Origin: Oscillospiraceae bacterium
Lineage (GTDB): Bacteria; Bacillota; Clostridia; Oscillospirales; Ruminococcaceae
Assembly: GCA_003531585.1 (NCBI GenBank)
Contig: DQFX01000061.1
Span: forward strand, 12,597 to 59,154
Length of the DNA stretch: 46,558 nt
Direction of reading: 5' to 3'
The notes beneath the pieces are model-generated. The model saw only the letters and a list, made by a program, of their open reading frames with translations, was not told the origin of the DNA and did no database searches. The translations under genes were made by a program, and so were the position numbers. Shown here piece by piece: positions 7,924 to 15,301 of this stretch. Numbering within the stretch: the stretch's first letter is position 1; each line of letters opens with the position of its first letter.

Positions 7924-8098
7924 CTCGGGGGCGCAGCCCCTGAGCAGGTAGACAGTCGGCGTCTAGCCAACTGTACTACCTGCCTATCCCCACAACGAGC
8001 CGAATTTGGCTAGACGAGCAAGCCCTCCATTGTGGGGATTCGCGTCCCCGACGGCGGCAGGGGGCTGTGCAAAACGAGGTCATGCAATACGCCGTCGG
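7924..8098. other. Candidate origin of transfer (oriT)
   Basis: The 380 bp between mobC and parR hold no supported gene but carry dense inverted repeats: GCAGGTAG-ACAGT (7944-7956) with ACTGT-A-CTACCTGC (7970-7983); GTCTAGCCAA (7961-7970) with TTGGCTAGAC (8006-8015); ATCCCCACAA (7986-7995) with TTGTGGGGAT (8030-8039); CCGACGGCG (8048-8056) with CGCCGTCGG (8090-8098); and a hairpin at 7924-7944. The second and third pairs interleave. Repeats next to mobC are typical of oriT. I could not identify a known nick sequence with confidence. A plus-strand frame through it (8006-8290) is probably not a gene. Confidence 0.6.
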
Positions 8099-8250
8099 TC
8101 GCTCACGCACTGTGGCTTAGGGCTGTTTTCGTGTGACATCATACTGACTGCACTATTATGCAAAATTGATGTGCAAGGCATTCAGGCGCTTTTTCAGATG
8201 ACTTTATTGTTATGCGAAAGTGATTTCTTAATTGCTGAAAAAGAAATTGT

Positions 8251-8628
8251 TTATCCGTCAATAAAGTCCCAGTCCACATTGTCGGTGTGAGATTCTTCGG
8301 GCGGTGCAGTTTTGCCGAGATTTGTTCCGATAAGATTCAGTAGATATGATGTCAGAAATGTGGGCAAGCCCTTTTCCAGAGCCTGTTCCACCGCCTCAAC
8401 GATACGCCGGACGAACATTTCCTCACGTTCGCGGCTCTCGAAAAACGGGTCGGACTCTGCGTGTTTCTGACGTTCAAAAAAGTCGCACACTGCAAGAGTA
8501 ATCGCGTGATTTATTGACTTGTATTTCTCTTTTTCGAGGTTCTGCAAATACTCCCACGCCGTTTGCTGTTCAGGTTTGGAAAGATTGAAACGGAGCGTTG
8601 TGCTTTTGATTCTGCCCAAGTTGTTCAC
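8251..8628 (-). CDS. parR: ParR-like segregation adaptor
   Basis: A 125-residue protein whose N terminus (IKSTTLRFNLSKPEQQTAWEY) fits a ribbon-helix-helix DNA binder, followed by a helical region and an acidic C terminus (DNVDWDFIDG). In type II plasmid partition systems ParR binds the centromere and caps ParM filaments. The GTG start overlaps the parM stop (GTGA), so the two are translationally coupled. Identity rests on size, position and N-terminal pattern more than on sequence. Confidence 0.6.
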   Translation of the reverse strand: MNNLGRIKSTTLRFNLSKPEQQTAWEYLQNLEKEKYKSINHAITLAVCDFFERQKHAESDPFFESREREEMFVRRIVEAVEQALEKGLPTFLTSYLLNLIGTNLGKTAPPEESHTDNVDWDFIDG

Positions 8629-9539
8629 CTCTGTTTCTGGATTTTTTCAAGCGCTAGGGTTTCGTAGCCTTTCGCAGTTGCACATATATCCGAGATGATT
8701 GAAATCCGGTCGCTTGGCGGAACGAAATTTCTGAAAATACAGCTCCCGCCGCCCGCGACATACAGCCGCATGAGTTCCGGATTATATTCATACTTGCGAA
8801 GCGCGTCGAGAATTTCGGAGCTGTATTCTCTGGCGGCGCTGCGGATACACGCGAGGTATTTTTCGCTGATGTCCGCCTTACCATACCGGAGCACGCTTTC
8901 AATAATGCTCTCATCAATTTTCGTCCCGAACCTATCCATAACGGCATTTGCAGCGCGGACAACGCACTGATTAACACCGAGTTTTTCCGTCCAGCATTTG
9001 CTTGCAACGGGACGGGAGTTGGTTATGTACATGATGTTCATGGTGCCATTTCCGATGTCCGCGAGCATATTCACTCCGCGCATTTCTGAGAGCCTGTCGA
9101 TTACGGCGGTGTAGCCCTGCGGGAACACCGAACATCCGACAAAACGCAGCTTGTACAGCCGGTTGTTGAACTCAAATTCAATGCGCTCGTTTCGCATGAG
9201 GTAGTTCGTGAACTCCTCGCGCTGCGACTTTACCCAAGTTAGCGGGAGTCCAGCCGCAAGGTAAACATCTGCCTCGGAAAGTCCGGCGCGCCTGAGTTCC
9301 TTTGCCGCGCCCATGAGCGTGAGCAAATAGTAGTCGTTGTCGCCCGACTTGTCTGAAACGAACGCCTTGTGACCCTCGCCGCAGCTGTAATACATTCCAT
9401 CGCAGCGGAGAATGTTCGAGCCGAACGCCGGACGGATGGTTGACGGAATTACGCCTGTGGGCGTGATGGTGTTTGCAGTTTTGATGTTTCCATAGCCGTG
9501 GTCTATTCCGATAATTCTGATGTTGTTAAGTGTTTTCAT
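8625..9539 (-). CDS. parM: ParM/StbA-family actin-like ATPase
   Basis: A 304-residue actin-fold ATPase that would form filaments to separate DNA copies. The phosphate-1 loop is IGIDHGYGNIKTAN (residues 10-23), the phosphate-2 region is MLADIGNGTMNIMYI, and the adenosine-binding motif is LYVAGGGSCIFRNF. Length and motifs match the StbA/ParM_like family of Firmicute plasmids and mobile elements. It overlaps both the TnpW-like gene upstream and parR downstream, forming one minus-strand transcript that continues towards mobC and mobA. A partition system in an integrated element suggests an extrachromosomal phase in its life cycle. Confidence 0.83.
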   Translation of the reverse strand: MKTLNNIRIIGIDHGYGNIKTANTITPTGVIPSTIRPAFGSNILRCDGMYYSCGEGHKAFVSDKSGDNDYYLLTLMGAAKELRRAGLSEADVYLAAGLPLTWVKSQREEFTNYLMRNERIEFEFNNRLYKLRFVGCSVFPQGYTAVIDRLSEMRGVNMLADIGNGTMNIMYITNSRPVASKCWTEKLGVNQCVVRAANAVMDRFGTKIDESIIESVLRYGKADISEKYLACIRSAAREYSSEILDALRKYEYNPELMRLYVAGGGSCIFRNFVPPSDRISIISDICATAKGYETLALEKIQKQR

Positions 9540-9702
9540 GTTTGTCCTCCACGATTTCTGCGGGTCTTTCCAGCAGCTGCATGATGAGCTGCTCGGAAGT
9601 TTTCTGCGCAGACTGATTACTGTACGAGGTTACAATGAACTTTGTGCCGCCGATGTCCTCCTCGTACTGTTCGCCTAATCGGCGGTAGTTGTTTTCTTCC
9701 AT
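9526..9702 (-). CDS. TnpW-like small transposon protein
   Basis: A 58-residue frame: MEENNYRRLGEQYEEDIGG, then TKFIVTSYSNQSAQKTSEQ and LIMQLLERPAEIVEDKHENT. AGAGGAAA precedes its ATG, and its end overlaps the parM start by 14 nt. The pattern (a variable charged head, then I-G-x-T-x-F/Y-I-V-x5-F/Y-S, then a helix with S/T-x-E-x3-L-x-x-L-L/I) fits the TnpW family found beside TnpX-type recombinases in Tn4451-like elements. The role of TnpW is not known. I infer the family from the pattern only, but the close packing with parM supports a real gene. Confidence 0.65.
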   Translation of the reverse strand: MEENNYRRLGEQYEEDIGGTKFIVTSYSNQSAQKTSEQLIMQLLERPAEIVEDKHENT

Positions 9703-9860
9703 GAGTTTCCTCTGATCGATATATTTCGCCTTTCTGCCACCGCGGTGATTGCACTTTCGGCGATATGTTTATTCTACTTGATTTTATCCGAAAACTCATT
9801 GATGGGGCTTTGACGGGAAGTTGAGAAGTTTGAGCTGGTAATTAAATCCAGAGATAGGAA

Positions 9861-9890
9861 AACGGCTCTATCCAGTAGGACAGAACCGTT
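9861..9890 (-). terminator. Terminator after the ABC exporter operon
   Basis: On the minus strand the arms AACGGTTCTGTCC and GGATAGAGCCGTT pair over 13 bp including wobbles, with a 4-nt loop, followed by TTCC. It lies about 55 bp past the stop of the ATPase gene and separates that operon from the tnpW-parM transcript. The remaining 9703-9944 sequence shows only a 10-bp palindrome, CACCGCGGTG. Confidence 0.65.
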
Positions 9891-9944
9891 ATTATATTGT
9901 ATTTTTCTTGTCGGCGTGATGATATTATCAAAAACAAAACAATA

Positions 9945-10589
9945 TTATTTTATTTGCGATAATGTGCCTTTGTCCATTTCAAAAACGCAGTCGCAAAGTA
10001 TCTGTATATCTTCAGTTGAATGTGATGCAATTAGAATCGTTTTTCCCTCGGCTTTCAAATCGAGCAGATATCTCCGCATATCCTCAACTCCGCTTTTATC
10101 AAGGCCGTTCATCGGTTCGTCAAGGACAAGTATGTCCGGATCTTCCATGATCGCCTGCGCAAGCCCCAGCCGCTGGCGCATTCCAAGCGAGTATCTGCCG
10201 ACGTGCTTTTTGCTGTCCGGGTCAAGACCAACGCTTTTTATTGCGCTGCGTATCGCCTGCTTATCTGCCCTGCCGCTTATATCTGCAAGGAATTTCAAAT
10301 TGTTGTATGCGCTGAACGATGATAAAAAACCGGGAGTTTCAATGATAACACCCACGCTTTCCGGTATCTCTACATCCTTGCCTATCGTTTTTCCGTTTAC
10401 TTTAATTTCCCCGGATGTCAGCGGCATAAGCCCGCAGATACATTTCATCAGTACGGTTTTGCCGCTGCCGTTTCTGCCTATAAGTCCGCATATAGTTCCC
10501 GCGCTGACTTTAAGGTCAACATGTTTAAGCGCAAGATTGTCCTTAAACTGCTTGCAGGCGTTTTCTGCCTCAATAGCATAGTCTGTCAT
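9945..10589 (-). CDS. ABC transporter ATPase (bacitracin/lantibiotic-export type)
   Basis: A 214-residue ATP-binding subunit: Walker A GLIGRNGSGKT (near 36), Q-loop region VIIETPGF, signature YSLGMRQRLGLAQAI, Walker B ILVLDEPMNGLD, and H-loop IASHS. It is short and lacks the C-terminal extension seen in some BcrA proteins. The start at 10589 follows GGAGG and overlaps the upstream permease stop as ATGA, so synthesis is coupled. With two small ABC-2-like permeases it forms an exporter resembling the LanFEG/BcrAB immunity pumps. Whether it removes a peptide antibiotic is inference. Confidence 0.85.
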   Translation of the reverse strand: MTDYAIEAENACKQFKDNLALKHVDLKVSAGTICGLIGRNGSGKTVLMKCICGLMPLTSGEIKVNGKTIGKDVEIPESVGVIIETPGFLSSFSAYNNLKFLADISGRADKQAIRSAIKSVGLDPDSKKHVGRYSLGMRQRLGLAQAIMEDPDILVLDEPMNGLDKSGVEDMRRYLLDLKAEGKTILIASHSTEDIQILCDCVFEMDKGTLSQIK

Positions 10590-11461
10590 ACGACCTCCAT
10601 TTTCAGTATTCTTTTTCTTCCAAAGGTCATTATCAAAATTCCCATCGCAACCGCCGCTGTAAGATAAATCGCAATACAGTACCACAGACCAGGGTGATCC
10701 TTATTAAGACCGATCCCCGAAATATCCAGCGTCGTCCATGAAAGCGGAGAATATTTCAGCAGGAACTCCATACCTCTGCCCTCGTTTTCCGCGAAACAGC
10801 AGAACGCCATAATGATCCCGCATATCGCGCTGCCTAAGTATTTCTTTCCCGACAAGAGATTGCACAAGCACAGAATAAACCCGAACATGACTCCGTTCAG
10901 CCACGAAAGCAGCAGGGTGATAAGGCAAGCCGCAATCGGAGTGTAATTCTGCACGACAAGTCCCGAAACCTTCAGAAAGAACAGCTCTTCCTTTAATGCA
11001 ATCTGTCCCGCGCTGTCAGAGAAAGCCAGCGTATATATCGCGTCGCCCCAGTCTGCGGAGAATTCGGCAACAGGAAGGGAAATGACGATCGTGCAGAGAA
11101 ACACAAAGCCGTAATATGCAAGGCTTGCAAGGATAATATAACCCATCTGCCCCGCCAGATATCTGCGCCCGCCGATCCGCGTGAGTATCATCAGCTTGTT
11201 GCTGTCAATGAAAGGCGCATTACAAAACATCAGAATTATCGGCAGGGAATACAGCAGCTTCATATGATATTGACTGTACGCAAAGGGATAAATCCATAGC
11301 GACGAACTGTTTCCGAGCGCCGCAGCGATAGTGTTCATTATTCTCACGCTGTCAAAGCAGAGTATTATCACTAATACGGCGATCGTCCATATTCTGTAAT
11401 CCTCGCTCCATTTGCGGATATTCTGCAGGCTGATGTTAAGAACGCACCTGACGCTTCTCAT
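10586..11461 (-). CDS. ABC-2-like permease subunit
   Basis: A 291-residue integral membrane protein with about six hydrophobic segments (for example WTIAVLVIILCFDSV, YIILASLAYYGFVFLC, LITLLLSWLNGVMFGFI and IAIYLTAAVAMGILIM). It has no recognisable catalytic motif. The start ATG overlaps the stop of the upstream permease gene (ATGA) and is preceded by AGGAGG; the end overlaps the ATPase start in the same way. It is the second permease of the exporter. A large loop with a charged and polar stretch lies around residues 120-150. Confidence 0.75.
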   Translation of the reverse strand: MRSVRCVLNISLQNIRKWSEDYRIWTIAVLVIILCFDSVRIMNTIAAALGNSSSLWIYPFAYSQYHMKLLYSLPIILMFCNAPFIDSNKLMILTRIGGRRYLAGQMGYIILASLAYYGFVFLCTIVISLPVAEFSADWGDAIYTLAFSDSAGQIALKEELFFLKVSGLVVQNYTPIAACLITLLLSWLNGVMFGFILCLCNLLSGKKYLGSAICGIIMAFCCFAENEGRGMEFLLKYSPLSWTTLDISGIGLNKDHPGLWYCIAIYLTAAVAMGILIMTFGRKRILKMEVV

Positions 11462-12249
11462 TCGTCCAACCTCCTTTTCGCAATATAATAAAATACTGTT
11501 CCGAACAAAAATGCCAGAACCAAAAAGACAAGCAGTATTTCAAGGGACGAAAAAAAGATACCATCAGCGGTGCTGACATACCCTCTTGATAAATTCCAGA
11601 GGTCGGGAAGGAAGTCCGCTTCGATAGTGACAAGCTCGATAATGTAGCTCATGATAAGCGGAGTGCATACCGCGATAAACGGGTCGGGAAACAGAGCCGA
11701 AATCGCCGCTCCCGAAACTGACCACGCTCCAAGGCTCGCCGAAAAGAAAAGGGATTTGAGCAGAATAAACAGCCACGCTGTATTTTCATTGTTCAACAGC
11801 CGCCCGAAGGTATCGGAATACTCATTGTGCAGGCTCCCGATGAGCGGGAAAAACAGCGACAGCGCAAGCACGCACAGAACGATCCCCAGAAAAGATACGA
11901 AAAAGGTACACAAGAAGTTCAGCACGGCATGGGTCAATATGTAGTTCTTTTGTGAACTGCGCAGGATTATCTGCCTGGAAAGCCCCGATTTAAATTCAGT
12001 GCAGAAAGCGGCTGTAAACGGCATGCAGGCAGCTATAAGAACAAGCTTGCGGTATGTTCCGAAATCCATCATATCGCTGAAAAGCTGGGCAGTTCCCGTA
12101 AATCTGATATACTGCACGAATGTCTCAGCGGAGGTGAAATTTCCGGCGGAAATTATCCCCCACAAAGCAATCAGCGCGCAGCCGGAAATTCCGATGTAAA
12201 GCGCCGGACTTTTCAGCAGTCTTAGAATATAGGCGGCGGTAAGCTTCAT
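11458..12249 (-). CDS. ABC-2-like permease subunit
   Basis: A 263-residue membrane protein with about six hydrophobic segments (ALYIGISGCALIALWGII near the N terminus; LVLIAACMPFTAAFCTEF; LCTFFVSFLGIVLCVLALS; a last one in LEILLVFLVLAFLFGTVFYYI). The segment FCTEFKSGLSRQIILRSSQK between membrane spans resembles the coupling-helix region of ABC-2 permeases. GAGGTGGG precedes the ATG, and the gene starts 9 nt after the lipoprotein gene. It would pair with the neighbouring permease to form the exporter channel. Confidence 0.75.
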   Translation of the reverse strand: MKLTAAYILRLLKSPALYIGISGCALIALWGIISAGNFTSAETFVQYIRFTGTAQLFSDMMDFGTYRKLVLIAACMPFTAAFCTEFKSGLSRQIILRSSQKNYILTHAVLNFLCTFFVSFLGIVLCVLALSLFFPLIGSLHNEYSDTFGRLLNNENTAWLFILLKSLFFSASLGAWSVSGAAISALFPDPFIAVCTPLIMSYIIELVTIEADFLPDLWNLSRGYVSTADGIFFSSLEILLVFLVLAFLFGTVFYYIAKRRLDE

Positions 12250-12258
12250 TTTCCCACC

Positions 12259-13275
12259 TCAGTTCAGCACCAGACCAGTTTGAGCGTCAATGAAAATTCG
12301 TTTGTAAGAAATCTTGGCGTTCTCATCGCCTGGCGCGGACTCTTTTTCTGTGGATTTTATAAACAGCCAGACGGGATAGAGCGTGCTTTCGCCGGTCTCG
12401 GAATTCGCGTCGGCGATGTAGGTCAATTCCCCTGTGGAATATTCTGTTTTGCCTGATTCCGTGGCGCGCCCGACTGTATTTTGAAGTATCTCCACGGCTT
12501 TTTCTCGGGAAATTATCGGGCGGGTATCCTTTTCCTTATAGTCGAAAATATACTGTATGTCGCAGTATTCAAGGCCGTCGGCGGTAACGATAAACTCGGC
12601 AAAGCCATAGCTTCCGCTTTGCCCCACGCTTGTAAAATTCGTATACTGATACGGCAGGTCGATATTGTCTACGCTCGCGTGATATAGAATGTAATACGCG
12701 TCCTTCGGCGGCACAAGCTCGTTTCCGTTGTCGTCGCAGGCGGTTCCGGTACAGGTATATATCTGCGGTTCACCAAGACAGGGTATATCAAGCTGTTCAA
12801 CGATATCTTCGGTGATTTTCAGGGCGTTATCAGAGGGCTGACCCTCGATTTCCCGGAGAGGATAAAATTCCTGCACGATATCTTTTGAGGGGTAAACGTC
12901 GAACTTGGAAATATTCATGTAGCTGTGCATATCGTTCACATCTTTATTGTAAACGATAGTGCCCGCGTCACAGAACAGTTCTCTGCCGTCTTTGAACCGA
13001 TACAGATTATACAAGCCTTTTCCCAGCCGAGGGTCGTCGATTCGTACGCTGTCGCTTTCAAGCTTTGAATATTCAATGTCATTTTCGGTAAGGCTGTCAT
13101 AGTCAGGAAAAAACACCCGTTCTGCAAGGCTGGCGTCCCATATTTTATAGCTGCCGGAATATATGGGGCATGTTTCTCCATCGTTATTCTGTGACGGTTC
13201 CCTGCCCGATGAACACCCCGAAAAAACTGACAAGGCTGCGACCGCAGTTACTACAGATAACATAGCTTTTTTCAT
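12259..13275 (-). CDS. PepSY-like lipoprotein of the ABC exporter operon
   Basis: A 338-residue secreted lipoprotein: signal peptide MKKAMLSVVTAVAALSVFSGC with a lipobox Cys near residue 21. The C-terminal part (REKAVEILQNTVGRATESGK, then YPVWLF and a final RIFIDAQTGLVLN) has the look of a PepSY-type domain. No enzyme motif is seen. It is first in the four-gene exporter operon, so a sensing or substrate-presenting role at the membrane is plausible. The start at 13275 is preferred because AAAGGGTCGG precedes it; earlier in-frame starts fall in a hairpin. A decayed copy of its 5' portion lies at 44053-44273, so this gene family has been mobile or duplicated here. Confidence 0.75.
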   Translation of the reverse strand: MKKAMLSVVTAVAALSVFSGCSSGREPSQNNDGETCPIYSGSYKIWDASLAERVFFPDYDSLTENDIEYSKLESDSVRIDDPRLGKGLYNLYRFKDGRELFCDAGTIVYNKDVNDMHSYMNISKFDVYPSKDIVQEFYPLREIEGQPSDNALKITEDIVEQLDIPCLGEPQIYTCTGTACDDNGNELVPPKDAYYILYHASVDNIDLPYQYTNFTSVGQSGSYGFAEFIVTADGLEYCDIQYIFDYKEKDTRPIISREKAVEILQNTVGRATESGKTEYSTGELTYIADANSETGESTLYPVWLFIKSTEKESAPGDENAKISYKRIFIDAQTGLVLN

Positions 13276-13294
13276 TGAACCGACCCTTTCCATA

Positions 13295-13328
13295 AATGCG
13301 GCATGGCAGTTCCGAGCCATGCCGCATT
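13295..13328. terminator. 13-bp perfect hairpin between two operons
   Basis: Arms AATGCGGCATGGC (13295-13307) and GCCATGCCGCATT (13316-13328) with an 8-nt loop. It lies between the stop of the DUF4367-like gene and the start of the lipoprotein gene on the minus strand, directly upstream of the lipoprotein ribosome binding site. The T-run is weak, so it may terminate partially or shield the downstream leader. Confidence 0.55.
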
Positions 13329-13381
13329 CTCTTTTATCACTCTATTATATAAATCTGTTTAAGAAAACAATTTACTATGCC

Positions 13382-14095
13382 TTATTTATCATCTTTATAA
13401 ACTTTGGCAGTTTTAGCCAAATCGTACAGTTCGTTTTTGGAAGTTTCTCCATACAACTCTAATATGTAGTCTCCATTATCCCATACGATATTAGTATAAT
13501 TATAATCCTGTGAACTATAAGCCAAGCACAATCCATAACATTCATTTACATTGATTTCCTCAAAATTTTGACTTTCTGTATCATAATGAGAAGAACCATA
13601 TTCTGTTTTAACCCACTGATTAAATGAAATGCTCTGATTAGTTACCTTATTAAGATAACTAATATGCTCGAAAAAAGGAGTTGAATCAGTTCCTGATACT
13701 TCATAGCCATCAGGTAAGCAAGGTAAATAATACTTATCTTCAATAGTTGCCGGGCAGTTTTCGGTATTGATCACAAAAAGTTCTGTGTTATCAGCGTTTA
13801 CTTTTCCATAAAAATTCTTTGAAGTAAAATATGTGACGCCACACCCCGCAAGAGCTGCCAAGAAAATAACAGCCAATAATACTATTATGTTTCTTTTCGT
13901 AAATCTGAAATGATAATGTGGCCTAGAACCTATGTACGGTTTTAGCTTACAATCGTTTCTCTCAAACAGTTTAAAAACATGTTTCATCTTACGCTCATGC
14001 TTTTTGGAAAAAACATGCTCCTGAGCATTTTCATACTTAACCCATTCAAGCCTTGCTGATTCCTCCAAAATAGATTTCAGTACACTTTCACTCAT
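13382..14095 (-). CDS. DUF4367-like membrane protein, probable anti-sigma partner
   Basis: A 237-residue single-span membrane protein. The cytoplasmic N-terminal 90 residues are highly charged; NIIVLLAVIFLAALAGCGVTYF forms the membrane segment, and the outer domain contains YYLPCLPDGYEVSG, the pattern usual at the start of DUF4367 domains. The ATG at 14095 overlaps the end of the sigma gene by 8 nt and follows GGAAACGAC. Coupling to an ECF-type sigma gene suggests it holds or releases the sigma factor in response to an envelope signal. This role is inferred from context. The gene is more AT-rich than the polysaccharide genes. Confidence 0.7.
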   Translation of the reverse strand: MSESVLKSILEESARLEWVKYENAQEHVFSKKHERKMKHVFKLFERNDCKLKPYIGSRPHYHFRFTKRNIIVLLAVIFLAALAGCGVTYFTSKNFYGKVNADNTELFVINTENCPATIEDKYYLPCLPDGYEVSGTDSTPFFEHISYLNKVTNQSISFNQWVKTEYGSSHYDTESQNFEEINVNECYGLCLAYSSQDYNYTNIVWDNGDYILELYGETSKNELYDLAKTAKVYKDDK

Positions 14096-14636
14096 GTCGT
14101 TTCCTTTCAATAAAAGACCTGATGGATCTTCTGGCAAGATACAGCCGCTGGTTGACTACTGCTTTGGATACCCCGAGCGCTTCTGCGGTTTCTGAAATGG
14201 AAAGCTCCGACAAACAGGTAAGGATCAAAACATTGCGCTGAAGTTCCGGCAGACCATTTATGAAATCAAGCAGTTCCTCGTGTGAAATTTTTTCTAAAAG
14301 AGAGTTTTCCAGGAATTCAGGATCTGATTGATAAATCAGATCTTCAGGGAGTTCTTCCTGTTGATGTTTGGTTTTCTTGTTATACATATCAATTGACGTA
14401 TTCCTTATAATAGCACTTACTAGATATATACGTTCATCACCTGAAAGCGAAAAAAACTTATCTGGATTTACTGTGATTCTGAGAAAAGCTTCCTGTATTG
14501 CCTCCTCGGAATCCTGAGGATTATGCAAATGTTCATAGGCAATAGCATAAAATCTGTTCTTATACATCTGGTAGAAATCAGAAATAACATTCCGTTGCTC
14601 ATCAGTTTTAAGTACGGCTAAAGCGGCAGTAATCAT
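14088..14636 (-). CDS. ECF-type RNA polymerase sigma factor
   Basis: A 182-residue sigma-70 family protein of two-domain ECF size. Region 2 covers roughly residues 20-85 (YQMYKNRFYAIAYEHLHNPQDSEEAIQEAFLRI, quoted here as its two halves YQMYKNRFYAIAYEH and LHNPQDSEEAIQEAFLRI in sequence). Region 4 covers roughly 125-178 (LPELQRNVLILTCLSELSIS, then ETAEALGVSKAVVNQRLY, a helix-turn-helix). GAGGT precedes the ATG. It heads a minus-strand transcript with the DUF4367-like gene and perhaps controls the exporter operon just downstream. Confidence 0.85.
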   Translation of the reverse strand: MITAALAVLKTDEQRNVISDFYQMYKNRFYAIAYEHLHNPQDSEEAIQEAFLRITVNPDKFFSLSGDERIYLVSAIIRNTSIDMYNKKTKHQQEELPEDLIYQSDPEFLENSLLEKISHEELLDFINGLPELQRNVLILTCLSELSISETAEALGVSKAVVNQRLYLARRSIRSFIERKRHE

Positions 14637-14666
14637 AATTTGACCTCAATTTTATTTTATAAGAAT

Positions 14667-14695
14667 AGTATATCACATTTATGGTAAAAGCGCAA
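14667..14695 (-). promoter_or_regulatory. Possible promoter of the sigma factor gene
   Basis: On the minus strand: TTGCGC (14695-14690), a 17-bp spacer, TATACT (14672-14667). The -10 matches five of six bases; the -35 is weak. An alternative perfect TTGACA lies a little further upstream but has no -10 at proper distance. Confidence 0.4.
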
Positions 14696-14805
14696 GTCGT
14701 GTCAAAGAGGGAGTACATTATTTATTATAGCAACATATTTTTCTGCCAACCATTATCTTTTGGCTACTGAAATCAATGTAATAATCCAATGTAATTATAA
14801 TCAAG

Positions 14806-14833
14806 GGGGTATTTTGATTAATCAAAGTACCCC
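14806..14833. repeat. 28-bp palindrome upstream of the sigma gene
   Basis: GGGGTATTTTGATT and AATCAAAGTACCCC form 14-bp arms with one T-G pair and no loop, symmetrical around 14819/14820. The absence of a loop favours a protein-binding operator over a transcript hairpin. It lies between the sigma promoter region and repeat copy C. Confidence 0.5.
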
Positions 14834-14894
14834 AAAAAATTTTTAATAAATGTACGAATTACTCATATTCCAATTCTGCCTGCTTGTTCCGCAA

Positions 14895-15126
14895 TGAGAA
14901 ACGCTCTCTTGTTTTCCCCCGCACCCCTTTAGCGCTCTTTTGCGTTTAGCCGTGCTTACGCACGGAGTAACTGCGCGCCAGCGCGCAGAGTATCCGCACT
15001 TCGTGCGGAGGTTTCGCCTGACGGCGACAAGGGCTCCGCCCTTGACCTGCAAGGGGGACTAGTCCCCCTTGACTCCCGATTAAGGGTTGCAGTAAACGGA
15101 ACACTCGCCGCTAAATTATAGTTTTC
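14895..15126 (-). repeat. Composite hairpin repeat, copy C (right flank of island)
   Basis: Inverted relative to copy A. Bases 15099-15126 are the exact reverse complement of 2051-2078, and the shared blocks continue inward (ATCGGGAGTCAAGGG; AAGGGC/GCCCTT; CCGCAC/GTGCGG; GCGCTAAAGGGGTG; GCGGGGGAAAACAAGAG). Two hairpin blocks occur in swapped order compared with copy A, and an extra AAGGGGGAC-type hairpin is present at 15053-15070. Reading frames through it are repeat artefacts. The remaining 14637-15200 bases contain AT-rich spacer only. Confidence 0.75.
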
Positions 15127-15206
15127 ATCAACGTATTTTTACCGCCTCGACTTTTCGAAAAGCTGAGTTTCACATTTTATTTGGAATTTAACCTCTCCCG
15201 TGCTTG

Positions 15207-15235
15207 TCATATTTGTCCCGGACAGCGCATATATT
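15207..15235 (+). promoter_or_regulatory. Sigma-E-like sporulation promoter
   Basis: TCATATT (15207-15213), a 14-bp spacer, CATATATT (15228-15235). Measured against the Bacillus sigma-E consensus (KMATATT, 14-15 bp, CATACAHT) only one base differs. It lies about 65 bp upstream of a PdaB-like deacetylase gene, and pdaB itself belongs to the mother-cell regulon in Bacillus. Confidence 0.6.
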
Positions 15236-15301
15236 CCACCAGAAAAACCAGCGGCGGCAGGCTGGAAAATCACATGTCACACAATTGCAGGAGGGACATT
15301 T

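Larger units (their letters stand above)
2523..9702. mobile_element. Putative Tn4451-like integrative mobilizable element
   Basis: Serine recombinase, relaxase, MobC, oriT-like region, ParM/ParR and a TnpW-like gene are contiguous, with the NB-ARC ATPase as likely cargo. Exact ends are not resolved: I found no clear short direct repeat marking attL and attR. The left end should lie close to the recombinase 3' end (about 2330-2523) and the right end beyond 9702, possibly before the terminator at 9861-9890. An alternative is that the whole 2051-15126 interval, framed by the 28-bp inverted repeat, moved together. Confidence 0.6.

Noticed and set aside
7986..8039. Specific oriT nick sequence
   Set aside because: No stretch matched a relaxase nick consensus well enough to name a site.
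8006..8290. 94-codon plus-strand frame upstream of parR
   Set aside because: It lies across the oriT-like inverted repeats, has no ribosome binding site and runs into the parR 3' end on the other strand.
14843..15052. 69-codon minus-strand frame
   Set aside because: It is a translation of repeat copy C, with the same peptide pieces as in copy A.
2051..15126. Target-site duplication around the 28-bp inverted repeats
   Set aside because: The flanking bases (GCTTGTGAGG on the left, ATCAACGTAT on the right) show no convincing match, so transposition by these ends is not proven.
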